Shown: positions 11,700 to 23,490 of the stretch, one piece after another
Numbering within the stretch: position 1 is the first letter of the stretch
Layout of the letters: each line of letters opens with the position of its first letter
Source: Castor canadensis
Lineage: Eukaryota > Chordata > Mammalia > Rodentia > Castoridae
DNA: 64,000 nt
Assembly: GCF_047511655.1 (NCBI RefSeq)
Contig: NC_133398.1
Span: forward strand, 54,961,638 to 55,025,637
Reading direction: 5' to 3'
The notes under the pieces: generated by a model
What the model was told of the DNA's origin: nothing
The model's database searches: none
The model's input: only the letters and a program-made list of their open reading frames with translations
Position numbers and translations under genes: made by a program

Positions 11700-11775
11700 G
11701 TTAGCTTGAACTCAGGGCCCTCTAGCTTTCTAGGCAGGCACTCTACCACTTGAGCCACACCCCAGTCCCCTCATT
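11700..11775 (-). mobile_element. ID-like SINE nested in L1, odd junction
   Basis: Antisense ID-like body: TTGAACTCAGGGCCCT, TAGGCAGGCACTCTACCACTTGAGCCACACC. The usual 'GGTACTGGGG' and poly-T lead-in is missing. In its place stands a 25-bp block (11683-11707) identical to 11016-11040. Confidence 0.85.
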
Positions 11776-12429
11776 TGGGGTTTTTAATAGTTGGATTCTA
11801 AGAGCTCTTAGTATATTCTGGATACAGATCCTTTATTTAGATGTAAGATTTACAAAGACTTTCTGTCATTCTTTGGGTTGTCTTTTTACTTTCTGATGAT
11901 GTCTTTTGAAGCACAAAAGTTTTAAGTTTTGATGAAGTCCAGCTTACCTGTTTTTTTCCTTTGTTATCTTGCTTTTTGGAATGCTAAGAGACCATTGTCT
12001 AACCCAAGGTCATGAAGATTTACACCTGTGTTTTCTTCAAAGTGTTTTATGGTTTGACCTCCATAAAACATCTGAGAGCAGATTCATAGATATTTGATCC
12101 ATTTGGGTTAGCCTTTATATTTAGCCTGAGGTAGGGGTCCAACTAAATCTTTGGAATATAGATAGATACCTGTTCCCAGCAACATTTGTGGACAAGATGG
12201 CTCTTTTTCCCATTTTATTGTCATGTACCCTGTCAAAAATTAATTGACCCATAGATGTTATTGTTTATTTAAAATTGTAATTTTCTTTGATCTCTGTGAC
12301 TACCCTTATTTCAGTAGCATACTGTCTCGATTGGTGTATTAAGATGTGCAGTTGGGAGGCTAGTCTCCAACTTTGTTCTTGTTCAAGATTGTTTTAGCTA
12401 TTTTTTAGTTCCTTAAGAGTTTACTTTAA

Positions 12430-12492
12430 AAAAGCTCTGGACTTAGCATGTACGGGGTCCTGGGTTCAACAATTTCTGGCACTAAAAAATTT
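12430..12492 (+). mobile_element. ID-like SINE fragment
   Basis: Degraded sense-orientation copy: GCTCTGGACTTAGCATGTACGGGGTCCTGGGTTCAA, then ...GGCACTAAAAAATTT. It separates the two antisense L1 fragments. Confidence 0.6.
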
Positions 12493-12825
12493 TTTTGATT
12501 GTAGTAAAAAATATATAGCATAAACTTTAACATCTTAATCACTTTTTAAAAAGTGTATACATAGTAGCATCAACCCCACCTTGTTTATGCAACAGATCTA
12601 GAACATTTTTATCTTGTAAAAGCTGGAACTCTATACACACTGAATAGCTAGCTACCCTTTTTTCTATTCCCCCAGCCACTGGCAAACAGTATTCTATATT
12701 TTGTTACTAACAATTTGACTACTTTGAATAACTTTAAGAGGAATCATGAAATATTTGCATTTGGTGCTGATTGATTTTGCTTAGCAAAATATCCTTAAGG
12801 TTCATCCTTATTGTAGCTAATGATA

Positions 12826-12828
<3 letters not shown>

Positions 12829-12867
<39 letters not shown>
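12829..12867. repeat. (TC)n microsatellite
   Basis: About 19 uninterrupted TC units, sitting inside the antisense L1 fragment. Confidence 0.95.
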
Positions 12868-12870
<3 letters not shown>

Positions 12871-13316
12871 CCATTTTCTTTATTCAGCAGGAGGTGAGGA
12901 CATTTAGGTTGAGTCTACCTCTTGGGTATTGTGGATAATACTGCTATGAACAAGGGCATACAAACAAAGTTTCAAGGTCCTACTTTCAGTTCTTTTGAAT
13001 AAACACCAAGAAGTAGGATTGCTATATCACAGTACAGTCTGCTTCCAAATACTTTGAAGAACCTCCATCCTGGTTTCCATGGGACCACATCATTGTGCAT
13101 TCCTCTACCAGTGTGCAAGGGTTCCAGTTTCTCCACATCCTCACCAACACTTGCTATTTTGTTTTTTAATAGTGGCAGTAGTAACAGGTGTGAGTCAACA
13201 TCTCCCTGAGGTTTTGATTTGTATTTCCTTGATAATTTGTGATGTTTTCATATGCTTTCTAGCCATTTTATATCATCTTTGGAAGAATGTCTATTCAAGT
13301 CTTCACTCTGTCTGTT

Positions 13317-13430
13317 TGAGGTAGGTTCTTTCCATGTTGCCTAGGCTGGCCTCTTGGCTTGAGTAGTCGTCTTGCCTCAGCCTCCTGAGTAGCTGGACAG
13401 TAGATAGACACCACCACTCCCGGCTTTTTG
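13317..13430 (-). mobile_element. B1-like SINE nested in L1
   Basis: Antisense 7SL-type monomer: 'TTCCATGTTGCCTAGGCTGGCCTC', 'CTTGCCTCAGCCTCCTGAGTAGCTGGA', 'CACCACTCCCGGC'. The host L1 resumes after 13430. Confidence 0.88.
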
Positions 13431-13476
13431 GCTTCTTGTCTGTTTTTATTTTGGAGTGTTTGTGTTTTGTTGTTGT

Positions 13477-13671
13477 TGAGTTGTAGGAGTTCTTATGTGC
13501 TCTGGATATTGATCTCTTATCAGAAATGTAGCTTACAAATATTTCCTCCCTTTCTGTAGGTTGCCTTTTCATTCTGTTGATAGCTTCCTTTGCTTTTGCC
13601 TTGCAGAAGTTTTTAATTTTTTTGTAGTTCCATTTGTGTATTCTTGCTTTTTTTGCCTTTAGCAGTTTCAT
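13477..13671 (-). pseudogene. L1 ORF2p C-terminal fragment (decayed)
   Basis: About 65 residues are readable before the frame runs into a SINE. The lysine-rich start and the MKRQPTEREEIFVSYISDK-type core resemble the end of the LINE-1 endonuclease/reverse-transcriptase protein, beyond its catalytic domains. No activity is possible from this piece. It overlaps nothing that looks like a host gene. Confidence 0.75.
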
Positions 13672-13675
13672 TTAA

Positions 13676-14700
13676 AGCTCACATTTATCTGATCCTCAAA
13701 AGAATAAAGGCTACATTAAGAAAGTACATTCTATTGTTTAAGTAAAGAGCTCTTGGTGGTACTCCAGAGGACAAGAAATATGTCATTCAGTAGCCAAAAG
13801 ATGATAGTTCCTAGTTCTCTGTGAAACAACCTGGTTTTACTTTGATGTTTCTTAATTATCATTGAGTTTAAAAGCATTCTAGGTGTTCTGTATGATAACA
13901 GACACACTTCATGCCCTGAAGGGTGGAATTAAGTACCTAGAAATAATTGTTTTTGGTTTTATAAATACCTCAAAAGGAAAGGAAAAAAAAACATTATTGA
14001 GAAAATTTGTCTTCCTAGACATCCCGTCATAACTAGAAAAACACCCAACAGAGATAAAACTCAACTTACTGTATGATCTCCAAACCCAAAATAACTGGTC
14101 CAGTTAAGTTTTAAATAAATAATTATGTTCAACTCTGGCATAGCCATGTTTGGAAACAGTAGCTTGTTTTACAATCTACCTGGTAAATTTTTACAATACT
14201 CCGTCATTGAATTCCAAAAACTGGAGAGTAAGTGAAAGGTAATTTAATTTGGAGGCAGCTATGTTTTATCATTGTTGAATTAGAAGGAGTATTTGTTCCA
14301 ATAAGTTCTAATTTTCTCTTTATTCATGCTAATACAGATCTTATTTATTGCCGTCTAAGTAATCACTTTTTGAGCATTTTGATGAGCTATTCTTGTCTTC
14401 ACTGCATTGCCAGCTTTTGGCTTTGTGCCAGCTTTTTTTTTTTTTTTTTAAGACAAAACTTTCATTATTTGGCCTCAACTATTAATTAGATGGCTAGCTG
14501 GTCAAATTTATATTTATAGAGTATGTGCTTTTTTCTTCACAGTGTTTACACATGTAAACATGTAATTAGCCAATTTAAAATGATACCTCCTGACATAATT
14601 TGAGTATTTACTTCTTTTCCTTGAACTATTCTGTAGAGGATATAAAATTATTTATAAATTTGGTATGGCAGAAAAATTTTATATTCACCAGCCACATGAT
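13676..14700. other. Unique intronic sequence
   Basis: AT-rich, with no recognised gene or repeat apart from a T-run at about 14432-14450. A degraded SINE could lie there, but I cannot support it. Confidence 0.4.
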
Positions 14701-14705
14701 TTTGG

Positions 14706-14785
14706 TTACATAATTTTTTTTTTCCTGCAGTACTGGGATCAGTACTAGGTATGTGTTCTACCACTGAGTCACACCCCTAGCTTCT
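14706..14785 (-). mobile_element. ID-like SINE
   Basis: Antisense: T-run, GCAGTACTGGGATCAGTACTAGGTATGTGTTCTACCACTGAGTCACACCCCTAGC. The 'CACTGAG' variant differs from the 'CACTTGAG' form of other copies. Confidence 0.75.
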
Positions 14786-14789
14786 ATAT

Positions 14790-15470
14790 AAATATATAGT
14801 TAAATCAAATACATAAATTTCATTGTATCAAATCACAGTATTTTGTTCATGTTGACCAGAAAAACAAATGTTACTTTTCTATTCGTGGCATGTTTTGACT
14901 TGTGCTTTTATGCATGTTATATCTATATAAACTGACAAAATCATGTAGGTTCTTTTGGTGATTATCTTACACTATTTGGGTACATAAAGAATGCAGTTAA
15001 CTAAAACAATATAGCTATACAAAGAAGGGGCACTTGATTCTCTGACCTGTGGCATCTAATCTCCTGAAATACACATTTCATTATCTAGGGGACTAGGGAA
15101 GTCCATCCTGTCAACACTATCCTAACAGCAGGTATGCTTCTGGGGTACAGTGTGGTGGTTCACATTTTTGTCTCACTCAAAGTGGCAGTTGGCAGTAAAA
15201 TATTACATTTCTTGGATTGCTTTTTGATTGACGAAAGCAATTTTGCATCACATTGCCTGACTTTAAATTACATTAAAGAGTAGAGATATTTTTTAAACTC
15301 AAAAATTCTGCCAGGTCTTGAACCAGATGTTTTATGTGATGAGTGTCCTCTGTAAGAAAAAGGACTGTGCTGGTCATCCCAGCTGCATGTCTGTCTACAA
15401 ACAGCAGCCAGGCACTGGCAGTGATAATGAGGTCTAAGGAAACCAGCGTGTGTGGAGAACATCTGTGAGA
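14790..15470. other. Unique intronic sequence
   Basis: No supported feature. A weak B1-like start (GTGTGGTGGTTCACATTTTTGTCTC) appears near 15150 but is too short to call. Confidence 0.4.
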
Positions 15471-15473
15471 AGC

Positions 15474-15630
15474 TGGGAGCAGTGTGCTGTGTGTCTGTAG
15501 TCCTAGCTGTGGTCCTGGAGTCTGGGAGGCTGAAGCAGGAGATTCACTTGAGTTTAGTACTTGGAAGTCAACCTGGGATGGAGGAGGAGGAGAGAGACAC
15601 ACATACACCCTATCTATCAAAAAAAGTATC
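15474..15630 (+). mobile_element. B1-like SINE
   Basis: Sense order: GGGAGCAGTGTGCTGTGTGTCTGTAGTCCTAGCT, GGGAGGCTGAAGCAGGAGATTCACTTGAG, CAACCTGGGA and CCCTATCTATC, followed by an A-run. Diverged, with a purine-rich insertion (GGAGGAGGAGAGAGACAC). Confidence 0.82.
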
Positions 15631-15639
15631 CCTGAGAAA

Positions 15640-16015
15640 CTAGCAGTTTGATCTTCCTTATAGGGAGGGTGGAGGGCAGAACAGTATGGTTTACTGAATT
15701 TTGAGGGTGGAGAGAGGAAAAGTTTAACACTTGTGTGCTCTCACACTGCAACTAGTAATGGTTCTTGGCTTTCGTAGTTTTAGGTGTATTTATGCATGGC
15801 ATAGATGAAGAGTGGGTGGATCACTAAATGTTGTATCCATTACTATTACTGAATTATATTTCTTAAGTACAGATATAAATTACAGATATTATACAGATTA
15901 TAAATCTTACAGCCAGCAAGAAGATGTTTACTTACTATGTAATACACTATAGTAAAATGATTTAGTAAATCATTTACTGATTTAGTAAAAACTAAAATAC
16001 ATACTTTTTAAGTTT
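15640..16015. other. Unique intronic sequence with a palindrome
   Basis: AT-rich. At about 15953-15978 a near-perfect palindrome (GTAAAATGATTTA / TAAATCATTTAC) is followed by a further GATTTAGTAAA copy. No gene is seen. Confidence 0.45.
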
Positions 16016-16019
16016 TAGG

Positions 16020-16372
16020 TTTTTATTTTTTAATTTTTAGGGGGGCACTATTGGGGATTGAACTCAGGATTTGTGCTTTCTAAGCAAGTGTCATCCTACT
16101 TATAATCCTACTGCAGTTTTTCCTACATATCCTGCAAAACTGGGATTACTGGTTGTTTGCTGAGATGGGGGTCACTGACTCTAAACTGCCGTTCTTCCTG
16201 TCTCCTCCTCTCAAGTAGGTGGGATTATAGACATGTACCACCATTCCCCCCTACCTCCCCCGTTTGTTCTTTTGAGATAAGGCTTTTTTTTTCTTTGTGC
16301 AGTGTGAGCTGAACTTACCATCCTAACAGAGTAGATGGGATTACAGGTGTAAGCCACCACTCTCAGCCCCTT
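16020..16372 (-). mobile_element. Composite ID-like + B1 + B1-like SINE
   Basis: Antisense order on the plus strand: ID-like head (GGGGATTGAACTCAGGATTTGTGC), then a B1-like unit ending 'AGGTGGGATTATAGACATGTACCACC', then a second ending 'TAGATGGGATTACAGGTGTAAGCCACCACTC'. The same three-part order recurs at 32.5 and 43.7 kb, so it may be one element family, not chance nesting. Confidence 0.75.
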
Positions 16373-16379
16373 TGTTAGG

Positions 16380-17780
16380 TTTTTATGTTCAAGTTGTACA
16401 ATTGGTGTTCTGGTTGCTTTATTTTTCCAATGTATAACACAAGTTTTAGTTATTTTAGAATTTAACAAACATTTGAGTTTTTATGATATATATGACACTG
16501 TATTAGATGTTGTAAGTATTACAGATAAATGGAAGCTGTAACTGTAGGAGCACTCATTGGCTGAAGACACTCATCATCTTAATAAAATAACCATAGTCTG
16601 AGGTCTGCCTCTGACCTTCCTATTCATAGAAACATAATTTTATCCACATTTTTTTGAAAGAGACCAGTTTTTCAGGGGCTCATTTATCTTGTTTGCTTGC
16701 AGTGGGGTGGGGCACATGCATTTAAGCACACACTTGTGCATGTGCACCATGAGAACATCTACATATCTGCACACTGAGTGAGAGGGTACCAGTGTCTCCT
16801 ACTGGCATGATTAGCACTTTCTCTCCTTTGCAGCCAAACTTGAGTGGAGAGTCAAATTATAATCGGAATGTTGTTCCTTACTTTATGAGCCTACAGTCTG
16901 TGTAGAGCGCTGTAGGATGTGGTGGGGGTCTTTGCCTCCTGTCCTGTAGGGAAAACTTTGAGCAGCAGGGATTGTTTCTTGTCCTGAGCTGTGCTTAGAA
17001 GAATTTTGGCCAAGCATTTACCCAGCTTGCTTTTTCTTCTGCTTCCCACTCAAACTTTCTGATCGACAAGTTCGTTTTTCTTTTGATGCATTAATTTTCT
17101 CAAACTGATAACTAGTCTGCTGTCCTGGGAGCTACTTGTTAAGGTGACTTTGCATCTGCTTGTTTTTTTTATGGATGTAATACAGATGGCTTCTTCATTT
17201 CATTCATTTAAAATTTCTGAAGGATACCTTATGCTGCTACCTTATATGTAACATGATTTGTGTGTAAGTAGGTGAACATGACGGGAGCCCATAGGATAAG
17301 TCAAGAGTTTTGTGGGGGAGGGAAGATGTACATTATGTTTTTTTTAAAAGAGATTGAGTCTAGTTATTAAATACCTGGTGTAGAATGTTCCATTGTTCAG
17401 TACCTTGCAGGAACATATCCTTATGTGAGACTGGCCATGTAGACAGGTGATAAACTGCTTTAGAAGTAAGTAGGGGCCCAGGGGATGAAATGCCTTACTT
17501 TGTAAAGTTTGATATGTATTAATGATATCTATAAAGAAGTGGGTATGTGCGTAATCTCCGAATCTGTTTTCTGTATATTAGAAAAGTATTTCAGGTACAT
17601 TCAGCTTCTTTTTCCATTATAAAATTAGGGTCAACATTAGTCAGTAAGGATTCTTAATAACATTTCACATTATTTAAGTTCCACATTTATGTAATGTATT
17701 GTTTTATGATTGTCAAAAAGGATTAAGAAGCTGAAGCTACACTTTATAATTGTTGATCCCAGCAATTTCCCAAGGAGGTT
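16380..17780. other. Unique intronic sequence
   Basis: No supported gene, SINE or LINE. Mixed complexity with a GTGCATG-rich patch at about 16690-16760. Confidence 0.4.
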
Positions 17781-17781
17781 T

Positions 17782-17870
17782 TTTTTTTAGCAGCATCAGA
17801 TTTGAACTCAGGGCCTCAGAACTTGCTAGGCAGGCGTTCTTACCACTTGAGCCACTTCATCAGCCCTTAT
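17782..17870 (-). mobile_element. ID-like SINE
   Basis: Antisense: T-run, AGCAGCATCAGATTTGAACTCAGGGCCTCAGAACTTGCTAGGCAGGCGTTCTTACCACTTGAGCCACTTC. The tRNA-derived segment is well preserved. Confidence 0.88.
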
Positions 17871-18239
17871 TTCCAGTCTTTTGTTCTTCATAAAACACTT
17901 CAATATTAAGAAAAACTATGAAAAGAGAAGGTAAAAACAAAAGGTACTGAACATCCACGACACCAACCAGAGAGATAGAAGTTGGAGCCATGCCTGTGTT
18001 TGCGGTTTTCTTAGGTCTAGTCTGACTTTTAACCTTATGTCCAGGTTTGTAGGCTGCATGTAAGTTTCCAAGCAGGAGTGCAAGTGTAATGTGAGCATTT
18101 TTATTATTTAAGCCTAAAGAGTTAAATACATTGTAAATAGTAGATTTGAAAAGGTGTCTGAACAGAAAATAAAACGAGGGTGATGGTGGAGAGAATGCGG
18201 AAGTTGCATTGACAGAAATGTAGTTAGAAAAGTACACCG

Positions 18240-18332
18240 TGGGGCTGGGGTTAGTCAGTGGTAGAGCTGGGTGTTTATTATGACCAGGCCTTGGGTTCAG
18301 TCTCCAGCACCAAAAGAAGAAAAACAAAGAGA
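18240..18332 (+). mobile_element. ID-like SINE
   Basis: Sense orientation: GTGGGGCTGGGGTTAGTCAGTGGTAGAGC, then CTTGGGTTCAGTCTCCAGCACC and an A-rich tail. Both internal promoter boxes are recognisable. Confidence 0.85.
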
Positions 18333-18429
18333 TAAAGATACTGGAAAACAAAGAGCCAATTAAAAAAAGTGTCGTTAGACACACTTTATGTGTTTTCCCC
18401 AGCTCTCACTTTCTAGGCTTTTTTGGGGT

Positions 18430-19285
18430 TTCCTTTTGCACCCCCTCATCCATTGGGCAAGTCCTATCATATCTGCCTGCTGGTTACCATCCAGTTACTA
18501 TATTTGCTGCTGGAGTTACACTGCTCTCAACAGTCGTCTGTGGTACTGGCCTGGTCCTCCAGTCTTGCTTATCTGCCTGCCGCAATACCCAGACTCCTCT
18601 CTAGGGAGGAATCACTTTATCTCAACACTTTCCAGTGACTTTTTTTTTTATCATACCTGCAGTGAAAGCCAAACTCCCTACCAGAACTGAAAAGAAGTAA
18701 CTTGGAGTCCCTGCCTGTCTCCAGCCACATGTCCTACCCCTGCTCCCTTGTTGTATTGCCTGTATGTATCACATATATAGGACCTTCTGCTGCCCACTGC
18801 TGACCATTGAGTTTGCCAGGCTTGTGCCTATCCTGGCCCTTTGGCTGTGGTTTTCCTCTGTCATCCATGCTCTCTCTCATGGGGTCCTCCCTTATTTCAT
18901 TGTGATTTTCCCTAGTCATCCTTTCAAAACCACCTTTGAGCAGTTTTCCTGTGGTATGTTTTCCACACTGCCCTAACCAGACTGGACCCTGCTTTGCCCT
19001 GGAGATAAAGAAGCTCTGGTATGTACAGGTGGTGTGGCAGTAGACAACTGTGCTCTCTTTCCTGGACTTTTTCCTCATAGCATTTATCACTACTTAAAAA
19101 TATGTGAGGTTTTTGTTGTTGTTGTTTACATGTAGTTTGTTTTTGTGTGTCCCCACTTCCCACCCCAGGATACAAGCCTCATAAGAACAGGAATCTTTGT
19201 CTTATTTCTTTCTTTCTATGGCCTGTGGCAGTGCCTTACATGGGGTCTACCTGGCAAATATTTATTGAATGAATGAATAAATATA
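18430..19285 (+). mobile_element. L2 LINE remnant
   Basis: The 3' end carries the L2 signature: CAGTGCCTTACATGGGGTCTACCTGGCAAATATTTATTGAATGAATGAATAAAT. Upstream text rich in CCT/CTGCC phrases fits a longer L2 relic, but its start is uncertain. ORFs here are not conserved genes. Confidence 0.6.
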
Positions 19286-19289
19286 CACA

Positions 19290-20715
19290 CATGTGATTGT
19301 CCTTGTGATCTGTAACTGATTCTTCATCAGGGTTTATCAGGGCTTAGTTATTTCATGGAGAAGTATTCATGACATCTGCTTTTGCACTTATCTGAACTGC
19401 TGGCATTTAGCACAGTTGGAACAGTGGTTTCCAGGATAACTTCATATATAAAGCTTAATTGGTTTCTTTGGGTTTCCATGACTTAAGTTTTTTTTTAAAA
19501 ATAGCCTTATTGAGATATAATTCACAGACTATACAGTTCACTACTATGACTAAGCTTTGCATTGCCATTTTGTAGTTACAACTACAATTTTGAAGATACT
19601 TATAGGGAAATTAAGAGATGATATGCATACATAGCTCAGTTTTAAATACCATCTTAAGTTATATAGTTTTATAACGTTTGAAGAACTCTTATAAATAAGA
19701 TGTATGACGAGATCAATAAACTTGAATGACACATTTAAGTAACTAATATACTAATGGATACACTAAGGAAACTCCAAAACCACAAATAAGCAGATGTAAG
19801 TATTAACTATATAAAGTATCACCCTAGAAGATCATAATAGCTTAAGATGCTTTTGGAGCTTTTTGTTTGAAATTGGCTTCAGATAGCCATGTTTATTTCC
19901 TCTATGTCTCTTCATTCTAGAATATTTTCCATGACATAGTTTTGGTTTTCTGAATCATTCAGAAGCCTGGTGAACATTGTGGGTGAAAGCTTCTGACCAA
20001 GATGTGAGATTGCATGTGTACCCCTATGACATTAAGCAATTTTGTGTACAGTTCTTAGGCTAGAAATAAGAGGAGTATATGTATATTTTCTCTTAGTTGA
20101 ACAAACCTGTGTGTGATGGGCATAAATAAATGCTAGTAACATTAGGAAGGTGAAAGCTACTGATGTTCAAATTTGTTCAAATAAACTTTCACCTTTATAC
20201 TGATATTTGACAGAAGGTGAAGGAAAATGTAGTTGTTAGAGTGAAATACGATTTTATTTTAGTATTTGTGCTTTAAGATTTTTTTTTGCACATCTGTAAG
20301 TTATGGTTCAAAGGAACACCTATATGTTTCCTTTTGTGACTTCCTGGATATCAGTTAAAGAAAGCATTATTATTAGTGTTGTCTTGGCTAAATCTGTGTT
20401 GTTGAACTTCCTTCCAATTCATCTTAGAAACTTTTTCCACAGTATAAAACTCTTAATTTTGTGTGAAACCTACAGATCTTAGAATCATTGCATTGTTAAA
20501 AATAGAAAAAGTAATTTTGAAAATGCAGTCTGTTTTTTGAAGTCACACCCTTTCTAGAAATGATGCTTATTTGAGGGATGAGAGTTTAAGAAATAAAAAG
20601 AATAAAGTAATTTTAACTCTAGAGTAAGATAATTTTACATTCACTTCTTCATTCCCCTCAGCGTTCTCTGAAACTCTTGAACCTCTTGATTTAAAAAAAT
20701 GTTAAGACACATGTG
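19290..20715. other. Intronic sequence with a small old L1-like piece
   Basis: Around 19495-19550 'TATTGAGATATAATTCACAGACTATACAGTTCAC' resembles an ancient L1 antisense 3' end. The rest has no supported feature. Confidence 0.45.
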
Positions 20716-20826
20716 TTTTTGGAAGTAAACACTTTGGAGGCTGACACCGAGAGGATTATGGTTCAAGGCCAGCCTGGACAAATAGTTCTCAAGACCCCCA
20801 TCTCCAAAATAACCAGAGCAAAATGG
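20716..20826 (+). mobile_element. B1-like SINE half
   Basis: Sense: CACTTTGGAGGCTGACACCGAGAGGATTATGGTTCAAGGCCAGCCTGGACAAATAGTTCTCAAGACCCCCATCTCCAAAATAACCAGAGCAAAATGG. The AAATAGTT..GAGACC tract is shared with the dimeric SINEs at 26.6 and 52.8 kb. The ID-like half is absent. Confidence 0.85.
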
Positions 20827-20829
20827 TTA

Positions 20830-23370
20830 TTTTATTATTATTTTTATTGCAGGTAACTTTGTGTTACCTGCAGTCTGCTAGGTGTTTTCTTTTAGCTAAG
20901 TCTAAAGGTCCTTTACATAACTGGTATGCTAGGCTTCCTACAGAATTCTCTGAAGGAAGAGAGGGCTCTTAGCAGGCCCTGTTACGAGGGGGAAGGCTCT
21001 GCTGGATCAAAACCCGAGGGCATAATTAACAATGTCTTTGGAGGGACCACGTGTGCTGTCTTCATGGACCATTTGGCCTATGAGATGGGATTTGGTTCAT
21101 AATTCATTGTCATGTACTGTAACTCCTGTGGGAGTATAAGGTCTAGCTGCTTTACGTTGAATAGTTTCTGAATGTTTTATCTTGTTCCAGGGTGGATTAT
21201 TATACTTGAGAATGCACTTAATTACAAACCTTATGTTTCCAACACCCATTCACACTACCTCCTCTTTACTATACCTGACTTCATCGATGAAATTTCATTT
21301 GCAGATTGAGGATAGTAGTGTATTGAGTTTTTGGGAGACGGAAGCTGTCAGATTTGAAATTACTTCCTTTTTGGTGCCTTCTCTCCACAAAGAAGTTTTG
21401 GATCTTTTTATTTAAAAAATTAGTGTTAATTTTCTCAGCAAAATAAATTTATATTTGATAAGATACTGAGGAAAAGGCAGCATTTGTTTATATTGGGTGT
21501 CTCTTAGAATATTTTAGTAAGAGTTTGAGGTTTACTGTGTTTTTATAAGTTTATGTATCCTGGGTTTCATTTAAGTAAAAATCTTTGACTGAACCAAGGC
21601 CTTACAAAAGAGACACTTTGGAATATTTCTCGTTTCAGTCTTTTGAAGTTGAGTACAGAAATTTCTTATGAAATTTCAGTTTTCTTAGGGGTATATGTAA
21701 TGTCTCCAGCTTCCTATTATGCCTTTTTTATGAGCTTAATCACACTTTATTGTAATCAGCTGTTAACACATCTGCACATGGTGCTCTGTACATTATCAGA
21801 TTTATCTTGATCTTTTCATTTTTATGACTTTATCAAAGAATAAATGATACTAACTGTACCATGTTTTACTGATAGATTTGTTTAATAGATTTGTGTTGTA
21901 ATATTTAAGTTCTTGCCCAGTAGTTATGGATATGGGGTAGCTTCATATGTCTCAGACAGACTTTTTACTTGTCAAAATTAAATTATACTGCCTTGTATAT
22001 TTTTACTTTTAAAGTTTACTGTTTTATTCTTGATTTAGGAATGCTTGACTACAAGTATTAAAATTTCCTAAATGTGTTTGATCAGAGTACAGCTTCTTTG
22101 GAAGGTGATTCTTTTTTTACTAAGTTAATTTTATACAGTCAGCTTCCTTAATTTGTAATGTAGGCTCAATGAATGCTGGAGGGTGGTGTTTTTCTAAATT
22201 CCCCCTGAGAAATCTTTAAAGAGATGTTTAAACAAATCAAAATATGCTTACAACTTAAAAGAAATAATTTGATGTGGCAAGTTCTCTTATTTTTTTCTTT
22301 TTTTAAGATGCTCCATAACCTTTCTTTGAGTCTTTGGTTTAAGTCCTCTGTCATATAATGCCAAAAACTTTGTTCTGAGCTGTGTATGTGTTGAAACATG
22401 TGTGCCTGTCCCAGTGTCATGACTAATTATATCTCTTGTATGCTTGCTTCTAGTAATTGGAAGGTGGACCTACCGCAGCATGCATGTTAGCATTTAGTTT
22501 TATCCGAAGGACCTGTTACCGAAATCAAGTGTTCCACCATGTAGCAACTTGACAGCCTGAACAGATACTAATATTTAAAATAACATCTTCTAGCTTATGT
22601 TTTGCAGAAAAAGTGTACTTTTAGAGAAGAAAAGCTTTAGTTGTCCTTGCAAGTGCATCTGTCTTTACTGGTAATTATACACCAATACTGACTGACATTG
22701 CAGTTTTGACTGCGTTATTTCATTTGTGAATTGGAAATTGGTGGTTTGGTGTTGTGATAGCAAAATTGTATAGGCTTTTTTTTTTTTTTTTTTTTTAGTC
22801 AGTGCTTTTCAAAACACTGTGACTTGTAGAAGACCTGCTGGTGCTTTGGTCACTTAATCTTCATGGATTGGTCTAAAATAATATGGAGTTTATTCTATGA
22901 AAATGCATTGAGTAGAATTTTCAGAGATTACTTTAGCAATTTCGTCTTGGACATGCTTGTGACTAGGGTAGCAAACAATTTGTTATATGCACCAGCATGT
23001 GTGAAGATGTGTGGTCCTTGTCCATGCCTGCTGAAAGAGAATTTTACCAGAATGCAGTCTCTGAGCTGCAGCCTTGTGGAAATTGAGTTTTAGGACTGGG
23101 AGCAGTTATGCTGGTGGTAGATACGGTATTTAGTGTTGTACTGTGTTGTATGGTGATTTCGTTCTAAGGACTTAAGAGATTCTAGTCAGAACTTGGGAAA
23201 GAATATGCCACAGAATTTGTGGCAGTTACATTTTTTTCTTTCTATCAAGTTTTATTTTAAAGCTTTGGAATTTGACAATGATATTCAATAAATAGTGCTT
23301 ATCCCCATAAGAAAAAAATGAAATTGGAACACACAAAAGTATGTTCTAGTTGGATCAAGCAAGGGGGAGA
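20830..23370. other. SINE-free intronic stretch
   Basis: No exon or dated repeat is recognised. A 21-nt poly-T lies at 22776-22796. About 22440-22760 is high-complexity sequence with no repeat match, a possible conserved non-coding element. Confidence 0.4.
22776..22796. repeat. Poly-T tract
   Basis: Uninterrupted run of 21 T with no recognisable SINE body next to it. Confidence 0.9.
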
Positions 23371-23374
23371 TTTC

Positions 23375-23432
23375 TTTTTAAAACATTTTTATTAGTATAT
23401 AATAGTTGTACAGGGGATTTCGTTGTGACATT

Positions 23433-23490
<58 letters not shown>

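Larger units (their letters stand above)
11010..12430 (-). mobile_element. Old L1 fragment, antisense
   Basis: The plus strand shows well-known antisense L1 3'-region phrases: 'TTTATTGTGCTACAATTC', 'GAGCAATGCTGCTGTGAACATTTGTGTGCAAG', 'CATTGTACACCTCCACCAATG', 'TTTTGATTTACATTTCCCTGATGACTAGTGA' and 'AAGTTTTAAGTTTTGATGAAGTCC'. No intact frame remains. Two SINEs (11398-11522 and 11700-11775) are nested in it, so the L1 is older than both. Exact ends are uncertain. Confidence 0.85.
12492..13675 (-). mobile_element. L1 fragment, antisense, with ORF2 C-terminal remnant
   Basis: Plus-strand phrases typical of antisense L1 3' regions: 'GTATTGTGGATAATACTGCTATGAAC', 'CACCAAGAAGTAGGATTGCTATATCAC', 'CTCCACATCCTCACCAACACTTGCTATTTT' and 'GGATATTGATCTCTTATCAG'. 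On the minus strand, about 13671-13477 translates to a stretch with MKRQPTEREEIF and YISDKRSISR, which resembles the C-terminal region of L1 ORF2p from general knowledge of that family. A microsatellite and a B1 SINE interrupt it. The element is dead. Confidence 0.87.

Noticed and set aside
22440-22550. Acceptor-like 'TTGCTTCTAG' before a complex segment
   Set aside because: In-frame stops follow at once and there is no good donor. More likely a non-coding element.
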